Shown one piece after another: positions 37,412 through 51,900 of a stretch of 64,000 nt of DNA. Each line of letters begins with the position of its first letter. Position 1 is the stretch's first letter. Under the pieces are notes generated by a model that saw only the letters and a list, made by a program, of their open reading frames with translations, made no database searches and was not told the origin of the DNA. A program made the translations under genes and the position numbers. The stretch covers positions 1,241,916 to 1,305,915 of the forward strand of contig VZRS01002789.1 in NCBI GenBank assembly GCA_013398055.1, written 5' to 3'. The DNA comes from Ifrita kowaldi (lineage: Eukaryota > Chordata > Aves > Passeriformes > Cinclosomatidae).

Positions 37412-39340
37412 AGGAAGCTCCTTTCTTCTTCCTCCTTCTCTTCTTTTTTTAATTTTGTCATCTGGTCCAATTAATAGTATAAATATTGAGAAGAAATTTT
37501 GCTGAAGGTGTATCTATATATATTGGGCAAAGAAAAGTACAGTGTAACCCATTATTAACTTGTTCAGAAATGATACTGTATGTGCAGACACGAAGAGACC
37601 AATTGTGTTAAGTATTATGCATCACGAAATTGTTACAGACAATCTGGAGAGTGTGTACCTTCTATTTATTACCAAGAGTAAAACTCAGCTATTTTGAGGC
37701 AGGGGGAAAAATAACTGCTAAGTAATTTCTTTCTCTTTCACAAAGTTGGGTTGTTTTGGGGTGTTTTTTTGGCACTGTGTTATTAAAAGTGTTACAGTGT
37801 TATGTTCTCCCCACAGTATTAAGGAACTGGTATGGATCATTCTAGGATGCACTGTTGCATGAAATTTTATGTCAGCAAAGAATGAAAGCAATTGATTGCA
37901 GGGCCTGCTGCATGCAACAAATCAGATGGCTAAAAAAAGCAACATTTACAAACTGACCTATCAAAGACAAGTGACCAGTTATTTGCCCATAAATATTTAT
38001 CTATACTTTTGTTTATTACATAGCATTCTACTTTGTGTAGAGCAGCACACATACACAGTTTATATTTACTCCAAATTGGCTTACTTTGGTTGTTACTTTT
38101 AAAGCCTGATGTCAGGTGCGTGTGCTTCTCCCATGAGGACTTCCCGAAATGTCAGAGTTTGGCTCAGGAGTGGCCTGGTGTTGCCCCAGCGGTGTATGCA
38201 CAGCCTCATTTAACATGTGTGCAACATGAACATGGATCCAAAAACATGGGATAACCTACAGAGCTGATCATTTTTTGGAAATTTCTTGCTTGGGCAATCA
38301 GCTCTTTATCAGCAGTCCTCATGCTGCAGTTACTGCAGTAAAATTAGTTGCAATTAAGTTACATATAAGGCTGCTGTAACCTCACGTCGTTAGTTTAACA
38401 TCTTTTGGCAAACGTCCATCCCCAGAGTTCACGGGTTGAGTTCTCAGCTTCTGTAGACTGACTCAGTCAGTGAAGCTGCATGGATGGACTGTGGCCAAAG
38501 ATCTGTCCCTAGATTTTCCACTGGGTGCATCATTTTGTAGGATTTGAGGACATCCAAAGGTTGTTTGCTGACTTCAGAATATTGTTGTGGAATGAAAAAA
38601 ACCATGGCATCTGTATGTTTTTATGCTTCCCTCAGCCTGATTGGAGTAAATGGTCATTCACACTGATTTGGCCTGAACAGTCAAGTGCAGTCTGGAAATA
38701 TGGGGTTTTCACTCAATGTATTAAAGCAGAATACACACACTTGTTACTCGGTGCTCTGAAAATGTTTTTACCACTGCATTTTACAGTGTCTTTGTACCTT
38801 ACCAGTGAATGTGAGTCTACAAGTCTGCATTACTGCTGGGTTGTCATCCATTCCTTCCATGGCATAATTCTGTCATTCTGAAAAGCTATTGAATACCTAA
38901 ATCATTGTGATACATGAACAGATTCATTAGCAGATTTCCTGTGCTGCTTTCCACGTCCTGTCCCTTGGTCAATCACCTTAACTGGATAGTTTCAGCAGTT
39001 GTATGCCAGGGCATGTTCTTGACTGACATGAGTTTCACACAAAATTAGATCATGGGCCATTTCTTGACATACAGGAAGGTTTTATTCAGAAATTTTCCCC
39101 AACACAAAGAAATTATTAATAGAATGTAATTTAAACAATTGCAGCTTGTAACACTTTTAATAAAACAGAATTTCTAGAATTCTTGGGGTAGGTACAGTGT
39201 GTTGCTGCTTCCCTCCAGTAGTTCGTATAGCTGTGAAAGATTGGTGTGGATATTTTCTTTGGGATGATGCAGCAATTCTTCAGTAGAAAACAGCTCATTA
39301 TGCAGATGTATGAATAAAATGAGTGAACTTCTAGAAAGAA
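37412..39340 (+). other. FAT3: FAT3 3'UTR (minimum extent; true end unresolved)
   Basis: The 3'UTR starts directly after the stop codon. It is AT-rich with no coding similarity. Candidate poly(A) signals are attaaa at 37782, aataaa at 39159 and aataaa at 39313. Two more aataaa hexamers at 41698 and 41814 leave open a UTR of more than 4 kb, which would fit the long FAT3 transcripts of other vertebrates as I recall them. Nothing in the sequence decides between them. Confidence 0.55.
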
Positions 39341-40031
39341 TGTACTGCACATACAAGTATTATCAAGTACTTGTCTGCAAATAGGTCCTGTCCATTGAAT
39401 TTATGAATGTCACTTGGTCTTCTCAAAGTAAACATGCTTCTGTAACAGTGATATATTCTGAATGTGCTCATGGTGCGTTTCAAACCCTTTCCCCTGATAT
39501 TATTCCTGTGTTTTTAAGAAGAAAAAAATACGGAAATTTGTGTTGTGATTGCAAGGAACTGAGGGATTTGCCATAAGGCCATAAAATGGTTTGGCAAGCC
39601 TAGAGGCACGGAAAGAGGATAACTCGTATTGTTCATGAAGTCTGTGTTACAGGAAAGGAAATGCAATTAGATTGATGTCTCTTCAAGAGTTAGGAGCATC
39701 AGAGTTGGCAAAGCAATTCTGGAAATTTAGCTGCACTTTCAAAGCTTGTATGACCTTCTGAGAATGCGATGCTCTCTTAGCATTGGGCTGCAGTTTACAT
39801 GAGGTTTGCTCCTACTCAGTTTTGGTTTGAGACATTTTTATCCATTATGCAATTAATTCTGTTCGAGCCCCCCAGCTAGTTATTAGGTGTACTTGTCACC
39901 TGTCTTCTGTAGTGAAAGTTCTTGCGTTAGCCTGAGACACCAATATCAAACCCTTACTGGGACATATCAAAAGTGTCACAAGGGACAGCATGATGCAAGC
40001 CTAGTGATTGCCATACAAAAAAAAAAAAAAA

Positions 40032-40032
40032 N
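40032..40032. other. Undefined base after an A-run (assembly gap)
   Basis: A single n follows about 15 consecutive A residues. It marks a sequence uncertainty or a token-length contig join at a homopolymer. The real distance across it may not be 1 bp. Confidence 0.85.
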
Positions 40033-42839
40033 TACCAAGCTTGTTGCCTCAGTAATATATTGTTGGTAGTGAGTTTTACTAGTAAAATATGCATAAATAC
40101 AATGTATAGTACTTCTTCTGTTTGATGTTGTTGCCATTTCATTTCACTGAACGCCTACTTATTAAAGTGCTGTTGGGAAGGTGCCAAGGATCACCCGTTC
40201 AGCCTTCTCTGTCCTGTTCATGATTTCTATACCTCAATATCTCCTCCCCTCCAAATCCATCTTCAGATTCCCCTCTGTGAATATTGGTACTTCTGTGGCC
40301 TTTTCTGGTTTTGTTCAGGCTCTTTTTGATAATGATAAGACCCAAGTGCAGATCTAAAGGTTAAATACCTCTTAGGGAGTGATTCTCATATTAACATCTC
40401 TTGTTAAACCAAGCCATTTTATTTTCTTTTTAATTACTACTCCACACAAACAAGTCACAATCGTCTAATCTGGAACATAAGAACACATTCATAACATAAT
40501 GTAAGAATTACTGTTCGTATTAGCACTTCCAATATATATTTCCTATTTCCGCCATATGATGATTTTTGTATCACTGCTGCTGTCATTACCAGGTCCCTGG
40601 TTCTGCAAGAGCTACCCCTCACATCTCTGCTTATCCTGTGTGTCTGTGTTTCAAGCTACATCCCTGTAGATGGCTCCACTACACGGTGTTTTCTCTCAGA
40701 ATCACTGTAGCAGATGATTTCGTGGGCTTAATGAAGTCCTTTTGAGTATCACTGGCTTATAACTTAGGATCCAGAAAGTTTTTGCTTTTTGGAAAGAAGC
40801 AGCAAAAGAAAAAAGCAACTTGTTAAAATATAAATACACATGTGTATCAGAAATCACAAACTTTGCCAGGAGTGTATGAGTCTAAGTAAAAGGGTGCTTG
40901 TTCTCTGCATTTTGATCAAGTTGAGAATGTCATGCACAGTGCCAGCCTTTTTAATAACTCTGGCAATGGAAAGAGCCTTACAGTAACTACAACATGATTT
41001 TTGCTGCCAATACCACATTAAGTGGCCTTGTGCAAAAGGAAAAATTAGGCTTACGTATGCTTACTTTAGCATCTTAAGTATGCTAATTATTTTGCCTTTA
41101 ACATTCAAAAAAAAAAAGGGCAAAAAACCCCCCACAAAACTATAGATACTGGATGTAGTTGCTGTTCTTGACCAGTATCTTAGAGCAGAGTAAAGGGCCA
41201 AATGTGACACCATGGAGCTGCAGAATCACTTCCCTCCCATGGGAGAAAATGGACAGCCCCACTAGGAGACCACCATAAAGTTGCCTTCCTCTAGGACCCT
41301 CCTATAGGATACAGCATATGAAGGCAACCAGGAGGACTTCGGAATGCAGAGATTCACTACAGAACTGTGATTTCCTGTCAATCAAGCTCTTTTCCTTAAG
41401 CTCAGTGACGTCTTTGATCCTGAACTATGCCATGGGTGTCTTTAACCTGTAGTTCCAGTAAACAGCTGGAAGGAGACAAAGGCTTCTCACTGCCGCTGTT
41501 TTCCTGAATCTGAAAGTTGTGTGCTCCGTCTGTCAAGCAGGCTATCCCTCTCTGCATGTCCCACTAAGAATGTAAATTTTGGTCTTTGGAATTTTTTCTC
41601 CCATTCTCTAAATTCTCTAGTGTAGTCTGAAGTAGTGAGAGCCTTGATGTATCAGTACCCTCTCTAGTCAGAAACTCAGTGCAGCTGCAGCACAGTGAAT
41701 AAAAGCATGTCATGAAATGCTGATCAATGGGGAGGCGGCAGCCTGTTGTCTCTGTGAGCCAGGCAGGTGAGAAATTTTGAGAATTTGACATAAAAGTTGT
41801 TCTGCTTGTCTCCAATAAATTCCATCATAAAGAAAAATGTGGGCTGGACAGGAAAAATGGCTAAGAGCACACTTTATTCCCCATCGAGCTCCTGCTTGAA
41901 AAAGCTAAATGGATGCTATAGTAAGTATATCCTTACAGTGAATAGTAACTGCATTAATGGGAGAGGGAGTTGAAGGTGCCCTGGACCAGTTCTGCTAAGC
42001 TTCATTTGAAAAGGAAGCATCCTTAATAATGGAGGAAGCCAGCTCTTCAGAACCAGTATGAAAGTACATCTGTGCTTTGTAGATAATATTTGGAGCTATT
42101 CACTCAGTAATAATGGGCATTTCATTGGTTTCCAACGAGAGAGTTACATCTTCAGCTTCATTCCCTGACGGTTTACCATCATTTACCATGTGGTAAAAAC
42201 CGTGCTTTTTGCCTGTTTGCATCTCTGTTCCTCTCAATACACCAAACTGTGATTTGAGCCTTAGAAATTTAGACCATTGCCCATTACCCATGGTTTTTAG
42301 CCTGTGTTTCATGAACTTGGCATCTAACATCTCCATTATCAGAAGGGCCATTCAGTTAGTAAATTAGCTGCATCATCCAAGGGATGGGCGGATGGGGAGG
42401 AAATGAAACTAAATTCATTTCTTTATGTAATAATGAAAAGCAATAATTGCAAATATGTCGTATTACACAAAGGCCATAAGTAATCTTTACCAGTGTTAAG
42501 AGTGCACTTGAACTGTATTATGGAAAGAGATTGGAGCCCTCAGAACTGTAGCATTCTTTTGTCATAGGAATACCTGAAACACTATTAATCAGCAATGCAA
42601 TGAGCCCATACTGCCGCTTTTCAGGAGATGACAAAGATGTTTAGGAGTGAAAGCAGTTCTCTTTAAAGCACTGTATTGGAAAAGATTGTCTTGTAAATTT
42701 TACCTGTCTCAAGCAGGCTGGTTTGTAAAAGATGTATGTTTTGGTGTTTAAAAAGAAGTTTATAAAATAATGTATATAATGGTTTCAAATTACCAGGCTT
42801 TTGTAGATATTTGATGCCAATCAGGTTGCTTTAATTTCT

Positions 42840-42867
42840 TTTGTTTGTTTGTTTGTTTGTTTGTTTG
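42840..42867. repeat. (TTTG)n microsatellite
   Basis: About seven perfect tttg units. It lies in AT-rich sequence of the possible distal FAT3 3'UTR. Confidence 0.93.
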
Positions 42868-43500
42868 ATATAATTCTGAAGAGTCATCAAAGTTGGTTTA
42901 AACTTCTAAGATAACAGAAAAAAAAACAAAAACATTTTAGATCTGAAAACTTTTTAATCATTTCAAAATGTACTGTAACTTTCCTTTGGGTTCAGCTCTT
43001 TTTGTTTAACTTCTTTCTGGTTTTAAGATTTTTTTATCAACTTTTTTAAATGAATGTGTTTTGCACAAAAAACCTAGAGTTATGATTTTTATTCCATTTC
43101 AAGTAGGTATTAAGAAACGTCATTTTTCCAATGACAACAAATTCAACCTTATGCAAAAGGGAAGATTTATCACTTTGAGTGGGTATAGTTCTTCATCTGA
43201 AAACTAATTGTTCCTTCATAATTGCTGTTGGCAGTATTGTCTTGTGTTCTTTTGCTATAAAAACAAAACAACAAAAAAAAGTGTACAGGTTTGTAACTGC
43301 CAAAATTTGCTAAAGTTGATGGTTAAAACAAGTTTTCCAAGTAAACAAAAAGAAAAGCCCAGCTGTGTTGACTGCTTCTTGATTTTTCTCCTACTTTCAA
43401 AGGAGGGAACAAGATAAGATATACCAGTTCTTCCAGGAATGTAGCATTTCATTGCCTGTGTTGCAGAAAATACTACTTTTTGGACTCTTTAAATTAATTT

Positions 43501-45767
43501 CATTATTATATGGAAATTCCTCCATAGGGGCCCCTACCTGCACTGCAGGGCACTCTTGCCAAGAGTTGTTCAGCTGATGGGTGTAAGCTAAGGCAGTTCC
43601 CTGATTAAATCCAAGTCCTCAAAGAATGCAAAAGGCATCATAGCATCGTGTAGCCATCTAGACAGTGAGCTCCATCAACTGAGACAATTTCAGGGGACAA
43701 TCCAGCTGTCCTGTGCTAGTTGCTTAGTAGGCATACAAGGAGTGGGTGTGTAAAGCAGCATCCCACTCCACAATGTGCCTGCCATGGCCATCTCTGTGCT
43801 CCAGCATCATGGCATTGGCAGGTGGGACCAGCTGGGACAAGTTCAAGTTTATGTGTGTTAGCACTGCCCCTGGAAAGAGACTTCATTGGGCTGGGCATGA
43901 TACGCAGTCTGGTTGGGGGTTGCACTCAGGGGTACCCCATTTATTCCTCCTTCATCACACCTGTCCAGCTCCACAGCCCAAGCTGCTGCAGCTGGACTGG
44001 ACTGAAGCGTGGCTTCAGAAGCTCAGTGTGGGAAGAAGGGGAGATGGTCCTTCCTGAGCTCTTTGAACACCCTGCCATGCCACAGCCAAGGGCACCCCTC
44101 ATGCTGCTGGGGAGGAGGGATGCTGCCTGCAGTGTGTGCCCCATTAGAGCAAGGACTCAGAGCGGTGTTTCAGTCACCACCAGTCAGCACACAAATACCC
44201 CTTCTCAGCAATCTTGAAGCAGAAGTTTAAGCTATGGAAAGGAAAAATACCAAGTCAACGTTGTAAGTGTCTCTTCCCTCAAGAATACCCTTTTCTTTTT
44301 TTCCTAGCATGGATGACTACCTTATTTTAGCCAGTTTCCTATTTAATTTTCTATTTCTATTTCTACTTGTAGAGGACCTCTTTTTTTCTTTTCCACCATT
44401 ACCAGGAGATATTGACATAATCTCAAATACTTGTGGCAGCAGAAACAGCCTGGCAGTTCAGCAAGGCTCGCTGTTATAGTGAGATGGAGCAGAGCATTAT
44501 AAGAGAAAGTGAGTATAGTTCAGAGAACATTCAAGACTACATGATGTAAAATTCTTGCTTCACTTTAATGTTCAAAGCTAGAGATACGAAATGACATCAG
44601 TATTTCTATTAGGATGGAAAAGATGAGAACTGAGATGGCAAACAGGTCAAACTGCACCTAAGTGTTATGTCAAAAAAGAACCAGCACCACTGATCGTCCC
44701 CTTAACATCAACAAAAAATAAGTTATTTCTTCCTTCCATGTGTTTTGGTAGCAGGTTTTGTAAACATGCAGCGTACCCAATCCGTCACTGTGGAACTCCT
44801 CCCCTTGTTAACACTGCAGTGCTGCTGGTGCATGAAGTGACACAGCACCAGAAGCCTTTGTGGTCTAAAAACTAAGGGGGAAACACCTCATGAGAAAGTA
44901 TGAAAAGGAGCAGACATTAAAATGACAGCTCTAGTGATTTCGATGGACCTGAGGTTTTTCACACAGAACCTTTTCCTTTATTTGCACAGAAACATCTGTA
45001 GTGCAAAACAACATGAAAATCAGAGATAGGTGTCTGGCTGTGGCATTTACAGCCCTTCAGAAAAACTTGGAGGGCTTCTGCAGTATTCTAGGGGTCAGTC
45101 AGGTAGACATGAAGGAGAGGGAGACAAGCCTTCCTATCTGAGCACTTACAAAGCATCTTCATTTTCAGATCAAAGATAGATTTTTCCCTGCTGGTAAAAC
45201 CTTTCCTACTTGCAGTTTTTGTTCTGCCTACCCCCACCTTGTCATGCAATGGGGGACAAAACAGCAGTGCAATGACTGTGACTTCCTCTAATGTTCAAAG
45301 AAAGCAATTTAGAAACCCCCTACCTCTTCTCAGCCAGCAGTCACAGCCACAAAGAAGAAAGCATTTTCCAGAAGGCACGTCAGCCTGTTGCAGGAAGGAC
45401 TCCTGGCTGTGGAGAGAAATGCGTGGTTTCATAGGAGAACAGGCAAGGAAATTGTAACAGCAGGTGAATGTCAAGTTCTTCCTCTCTTAAGTTAACTTCT
45501 TCAGATGTATGTTCTCCCCAGCAGTACCAAGGGTCTTTCTGTGCATATATTTAGCTCATATACCCACTTAAACTTGCTTTCCTAGGGTTCCAGAGACTAC
45601 TTAAATTTCTTCCTTCCAGCACCTGAAACCATGTCCCTGATTCTGGTGCGGAGATGTTATCCGCTAGGGCTCCTTATAGGACTTAATGAGCCAGACACCT
45701 AAAGATGTGCCTGGTGACCAGCCATGGCAGGGAAACCCTGCAGTGTCCCTTAGGCCACTGCCATAGA
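43501..45767. other. Intergenic sequence, no gene recognised
   Basis: No exon-like block with homology I recognise. Overlapping open frames at 43720-44230 on both strands coincide with a GC-richer segment and look like chance openness. No repeat family was identified. Confidence 0.7.
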
Positions 45768-45977
45768 AGAAACTTTTACTGTCAGAGTGTTGAAGCACTG
45801 GCACAGGTTGCCCAGAGAAGCTGTGGCATCCATGGAAATGTCCAAGGCCAGGTTGGACAGTGCTTGGAGCAACCTGGGATAGTGGAAGGTGTCCCTGCTT
45901 ATGCCAGGGGGTTGGAACTAGATGATATTTAAGGTCCCTTCCGACCCAAACCATTCTATGACTCTGTGATTCCGTGT
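45768..45977 (+). repeat. CR1 LINE 3' end with terminal octamer-like repeats
   Basis: Sense orientation: gaagcactggcacaggttgc, agagaagctgtggcatcc, gtccaaggccaggttggac, gagcaacctgggatagtgga, ggtgtccctgc, ttggaactagatgatattta, then ccattctatgactctgtgattccgtg. The final direct repeats of ATTCTRTG type mark the intact 3' terminus of a CR1 element. It is 5'-truncated, about 210 bp. It supports an avian source. Open frames on both strands across it belong to the element. Confidence 0.95.
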
Positions 45978-48900
45978 TTGTTTATCAGGGAGGTATGGCC
46001 AGGGGTAATCAAATGCAAGCCAGTTAAGGGAGTCTTTATTCACAGGCATGTGAGTTGTAAGTCTGCCGCTGCTTTCATGTGACTTCTAGCTTCCGATGCC
46101 TTTGGAATAACATTCTGCAGCACACACAACATGAGCTTCCAGGAGCCATTGGATAGCCACCAGCACCTCCCACAGGAAATGGACTTTAAAAGCCAGGGTG
46201 AATCCGCAGAGCTCAGTGCACACTGCTGCTCTGAAGCTGTTGCCCAGTGAAGACAGAAAGTACAAAGAACCAGCTGCACAGAAGCCAGTTCCAGCTGTCC
46301 CACTTGGCTAGTTCCTGGCTTGCTCAGACATGTCACAGATTGCCCTCCAGGGAAAAATGCTGCTGTAAACAGGCCAAGCAGAGAGAGCAGCTGCCTGCTG
46401 CAGCCTACTGAGCAGTTACATGGCAGTGTTTGTAAGGTCATTTATATGGCAAATATATATTTAAAAAGAGAGAAACTATGAAGATAATTTTTTTAAGTCA
46501 CTTTCAGGCATGTATTTCAAATAACAAAATTGAATGCATTAAGTGTTAATACAATGATAGGAGGTGATCGTATCTGTACAGAACAATGTGTGAGGATTTA
46601 GGCAGCATGAGTATTTAAGCCTTAATCCACATAAAATGTGATATGCTGATTTTGTTAATTCTGCTAGGTCATTCCAGTTGTCTTCAGTAACTTTGGGGGT
46701 CTCCCTGAGAATGGGATGTTTGCAATCCAGCTGTTGGGGCATTACCACTGCCCTAATACAAACAGGAAAGATTTCTCCTGGGAACTCTTTGCTAGGAAAA
46801 CTTAAATATGCTACTTAAAGTTAGTTGTGTATTGGTGTGTCCAAGTTCCTGTCATTCTCCATCCTGCTTAAAGCAAAGTAGAGTTAACAGTTTCTGTGCA
46901 TCTTGAGGTCAAAGATTAATACCTGGAGCACTGGAGCTGCTGCCTCCCAGAGCTTCCAGTGCAAAACTGCCTTGTGTTTGCTTCCCAGCACAGACCAAAA
47001 TACAGCCACGAGGGGAGGATTTCTGTCATCTACCCTCAGATATCTGCAGTGGCAGTGCTTCCCTCTGAGCCAGTCATCCTTGGATTCTTTATGTTCAGTG
47101 AAGAGATCTAGGATGTAAAGTCATCTAAATTAATGTTAATACTGACTTTAGGACACCTTCTGAGAACAGATTATTTGTCTTCAGTGGCGATTAAGGATGC
47201 CAGATGATAAATCATCTCACCCATGAACTTCTATTTTGATCCTATGGATTCTGCCTCCTATTTCCTATTGTCATTTCATGTAATTGCTTTAATATTTAAT
47301 TAAAATTTAATTGCTTTAATATTTAATTTAATATAAATGTTTAAGATTTATTCCTACAAGAAAGAGAGAGAGAGAAGAAAACTGGAGAGAGGTCAGAAGA
47401 GAGCCATTAAGAGGACCAGGGCCTGGAATATATGACGTATGGGGTGAATTTAAGGGTTTCAACTTACCTTCTTCTGTGATTCTATCTATTTCTGTGCTTT
47501 CTGTCCTAAGAAATAAAATGTTTTCTATTCTACTGAAATTTCTCCATTGCTATGTGTAGATATTATTTGCCTTTCATTAATTATTGTAAATGTAAATCTA
47601 ATTTAGTAGGTCTTCAGGAAAAATTACTTTAGTACTGCTTACTGATAATTTTTAGCAGTACTAATTACTTAATGCAAACTTCAAAACCATGTTACTCTAC
47701 AGGGGTAAAAAAAAGTTACTCCTGAAGCAAGAAGACAATGCTCTGATTAAGGCCTTTTTCCATTTCAAAGTTTTGCTGTCCTACTGTCTGGTTTTGAATG
47801 CACCCACACGTAGCCTGATGGAACCAGCAGTGCTCAAGCTGTGCATCAGTGCAGCTGGTGAGGCAGAGAGACCTCCTCAGCACCCAGGATTAGCCAGGTT
47901 GACCACAAACCCACTTTTCCTCCTTCCATCCCTTGAAAACCTGAAAATGTTTAGGAATGTTGCTTTTTCCGCTGGTCTACAGGAGAAGCAGGATTTCTTC
48001 AGTGCACAGCAGAGCCAGAGCAAGAGGTGCCAGGAGAACAGCCGTGCTCTGAGATTGCAGGAAAATACAGCACTGGGAACACTGCCAAGTGCCTGGCTTT
48101 GTCTATGCTGTACAGCCCTCTCATTTTGGAAAATGGTGTCATTTTTCCTAGGCCAGAGGTAAGGCCAGTTGATTTCTTTTGATTGCTATGTTCAGTGATA
48201 AATTTGAGCCATTCGAAGAAAAATTGATTGCGAGTAAGAGCAAACTGAAAAAAAGTTCAGAAGAACACAGTAATTCCTCTTTAAAAGTACCCAAAGGCCT
48301 GGTGAGTTGAGGTGTTGGAGGCTGTAGTTTAGTCACCCTCTTGAAAGAAACTGCAGCCTCTGACCCCCTGTCATGTTGTTCCCTTGGGCTGGACGTAGGC
48401 AGGTGTGGGAACAGCGCTCCCGAGTGAGAGTCCGGAGAGCACGGAGACCAGCATTGCCCCAGCTGGTGATACAAAAGACGCTGTCATATTCAAATCAGTC
48501 TCTACTTAAGGAATTTTATTTAGTATAATTCATTGCTTTTTAACAATAACTGTTGATTATTCAGATAGCAAGGTAAGAAAGGAAGAGAAAAACACAACAA
48601 ATTGCACAAAAAGCTAGGGAAAAAGCTGTTTTACAAGATGCAGTCCCACAGGGTTGTCCTTTACCCTGTATGAGTGGTCCAAGGCCACAGTTCCTCAGAG
48701 GGGATCATACCCCAGCATGAGTCACCACAGCTGCAGCCCCCTCAGGTGTACCTTCTCTGGCATGGAGCACCTCTTTCCAAGAGCATTTCCAACCATTTTC
48801 CCAACAACATGTCCTTCCACAAGCTTCCTTATTGTCTTTTCTCATGTGTCTTAACCCTTGCAGCTGGAGCGTTTCCTAAAAATGCATTTGAGCATGATTT

Positions 48901-51900
48901 TTTTACCACCTGTGAGCTGGTATTGTGTCTCAGTGAACTAAACTCAGGAATAGTGTAGTAGATAATGCTTTGAATAAGTGCTCTGAGTGTGATGGTAGGA
49001 GTTTGATCTATGGCTGAGAAGCAGCCTTTGGCTGCGTAAGACTGATAGTAGGTAGATGATATTTCCAGCATTACTAAGACTCATTCAAATCTCAAAAAAG
49101 GAATGTTGAGAAGCTGGAAAGCATTCAGAAAATCTGCAAAACTGAAATAAGAGTTGACATCCAAACTTTGCAGTGACTCATTTATTTAGCTATCAAAAGA
49201 TTGTTAAAAATTACTAGAGAAAACAAAGCTTTGTCTATCTCAGGCTAGTTCTGTAGCAAGGCAAGCAACTGACATCGAGAAATTACTCAGAGCTTGGATT
49301 GAGTGCCCATCGCTGGACATCTTTAGATCACTCTGATCTTAAATCTGTCTGTTCTTAAACAGGCCTCCATCTGTATCTCTGAAAGGTAAGCTGTCATTCA
49401 GGTTGGAGTTACAGAACTCACAGTACACCCAGAAAAGCTTTTTAGTCTGCGGTAAACTAAAAGGCAGCCAATGTGGTCAAAACTAATTCCTTCTATGATT
49501 AAAAAAAAAAAAATTACTATTCATGTGGAGAATAAATTAAAAGTCTGAGAGATACAAAATTCCCCTTGGTATTGAGCAGCTCCTGTCTGGAAACCCCCCA
49601 GAGTGTGTCTGCCTTGTGGAGCACCATGGCAGCACTCCTGCCCTGGTCAGCCAGGTCTGCAGCTGAACTTTGCTAGGAACCACTGAGGGAGAGGTGGGTG
49701 GTTTATCGATCATTTTCAATATTTATTTCTTATTTTAACACATGCTTTTTTTTCTTTCCCAAATCATATTTTTAATCAAGGGACCATTTCAATTTTTTGA
49801 CTGCAATACTGAAAGCATGAGGATTTAACAATATTACTCCAGAACACTCTCTGAGGGAATTTAGCATTTGCAAAGGAATTACTCATCATACACTCTGTAG
49901 GAAGAAATAAATTCTCTTCCAAATTGCCAATGAAGGTGTTTTTAATTTTTCTTTTTCTTTTCCTTCTTTCTTGTTTGCTCTGATTTCAAGAGCCAGAGGT
50001 GTTTTTGACATTAGATCACTGCTTTGACGTGGTTTCTTCACAGGGGACTAATTTTAGGGGACAATAGAGTTTATCATGCGACAGAGAATTACTCATTGCT
50101 TAGAGAAACTAAGAAAAGAGAAAAACTTCAAATTGTCAAAAGCACTCACTAGAAATTCAAACTACAAATTTTTTAGATAACCGAAAGGGATCTTCCATGT
50201 TCCTTTACAGATAGATTAGAAAGGATAGTGGATGCACTTTTGGCAGCACACAAGACAACAGTTGTATGGGCTTTCAGGGCTTTCAACTAGGTCATCGAAT
50301 TAGAATATGTGTTGTGATACAACAATGACATCTTGATATTTATTATAGGGAAAACCTCTGTGTTGGGTGTTCCTGCTGCATCCCACAGGACTGCTGTGGT
50401 AACTGCTGTGTGAGTGCAAAGACACTGTCACAGCCTCCTGATCCTCAACAGCAGAAGCCAGCGGCTGAGTTTTGCATAGGGCTACAGCAAGTTGGGGACA
50501 TATGTTTCACTGAATTTCAGTGTTTGCATCTCGAAGAACTCGGTGTTAATTTCGAGTTTTCAGGATTTGGGAGAGGATCATTTAGCATGTATGTCTTGAT
50601 AAGCATTTGAAGGCTTGCAGATAATGCAGAGATACCCATCCTGGTTCTGTGATGGTCCTGAGAAACTGAACAAAATCCATGCTGTGCATTTTAAGTTAAT
50701 GCTCTATAATTGACTGTAGCCGTGTCAGCATATCTCAGCTGACCTTTCAGCTGTCTTCCAGAATGTTGTCAACACCCCTTTCCAGTTGGGAAACAATGCG
50801 TAGTAATTTAAAACTCTTACAAAAGTGTAGTCAAGTTCCTGGTATGTGATAGGCAACTCTGAAATAATATACATTGATTTAATCATCTCGAACTTACCCA
50901 GTCAAAACAACGTCTCCCATGAAATGTTGTTCTGTTGGTTAGCTGCCTCAGTGGCAATTAAAAGTATCCTTCTCCCTATTGATTTAGGGCCCTTCTGAAT
51001 TCTCCTCCATGTAATAGAATCACATCAAAGGCCAAAGATGAGCAAATTGTACTCCTACTTCTTCTTTCCTTATTTGTCAGGAAATCACTGAGCTGTCGTA
51101 TTTTCCTGCCCTCCTAGCTAGAGCACTGAGCAACCTGGCAGGCAAACAGCAAGTCTCCACCAGCCAGGGGAGCAGCAAGGCAGATGATGTCTGTTCTGTC
51201 CAGCAGTCAGACATCTCCATGCTTTACTTGGGTCTTTTTGTTCTTGCTGTATCAATATTCTTGTATCTTTTTTTCCTGAAAGGCTGGTCCTTGCATCAGT
51301 GCATATTTGAATTGTTGTCCTTTTTCTAACCTTTGCTTTCCTGTCTGGATGAAGAGGCAAAAGAATATATACACAAAGTAGAACAAGATGCATAGAAAAA
51401 GTAGCTCAGGGAAACCACATTGAGGCTGTGTATAAAAAGGGAGCTTTAACTAAAATAAGGTTCAGGGAGGAAACAACAGTCAAGTTGAAGAAGCTGTTTT
51501 CTCTGCAGTGTTTTGTCTGGTTGGAGATTCTGGCCATGACCTGGGTGAGTCACAGTAGTGGGGGCTGCTCTGTACCAAGAAGGGTAGTGATGCTGGCATT
51601 GGTGTGGGTCCAATGCTCAAACAGAAGTTGTCTCAGCAGCCAACTGCCTGTGTATGCCCTTTCCTTTGCATCCTGATGCCTGGTTCCCTCCTACGTGCTT
51701 CCATCTGTGCAGGTCCCTCTAATGAACAGCCTCTGCACCACCACCTATTGCAATCTCATTGCTGTTGCTCACACCAAGTGGATTCTTCTAGTCTTCAGAC
51801 TCAGGGTGTCAATTATAGCTTGGCTTTCTGCCAGGGCAGGATCCCAGGACACCTGCTTTTGTCCTATAAACTATTTTCAAAGCTAAGCTACTTTGATTGT

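Larger units (their letters stand above)
39341..43500 (+). other. Downstream region: extended 3'UTR or intergenic
   Basis: This stretch has no gene in either strand and no recognisable transposon. It is AT-rich with many T-runs and includes aataaa at 41698 and 41814 and a (TTTG)n repeat at 42840-42867. It may be the distal part of a long FAT3 3'UTR. A poly(A) run ending in a single undefined base occurs at 40032. Confidence 0.5.

Noticed and set aside
43720..44230. Open frames of up to 165 codons downstream of FAT3.
   Set aside because: Several frames on both strands are open at once, in GC-richer DNA, with no known family. It looks like composition, not a gene.
47689..48162. Open frame of 157 codons on the + strand.
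   Set aside because: Low-complexity, no domain recognised, no splice or promoter context; no basis for calling a gene.
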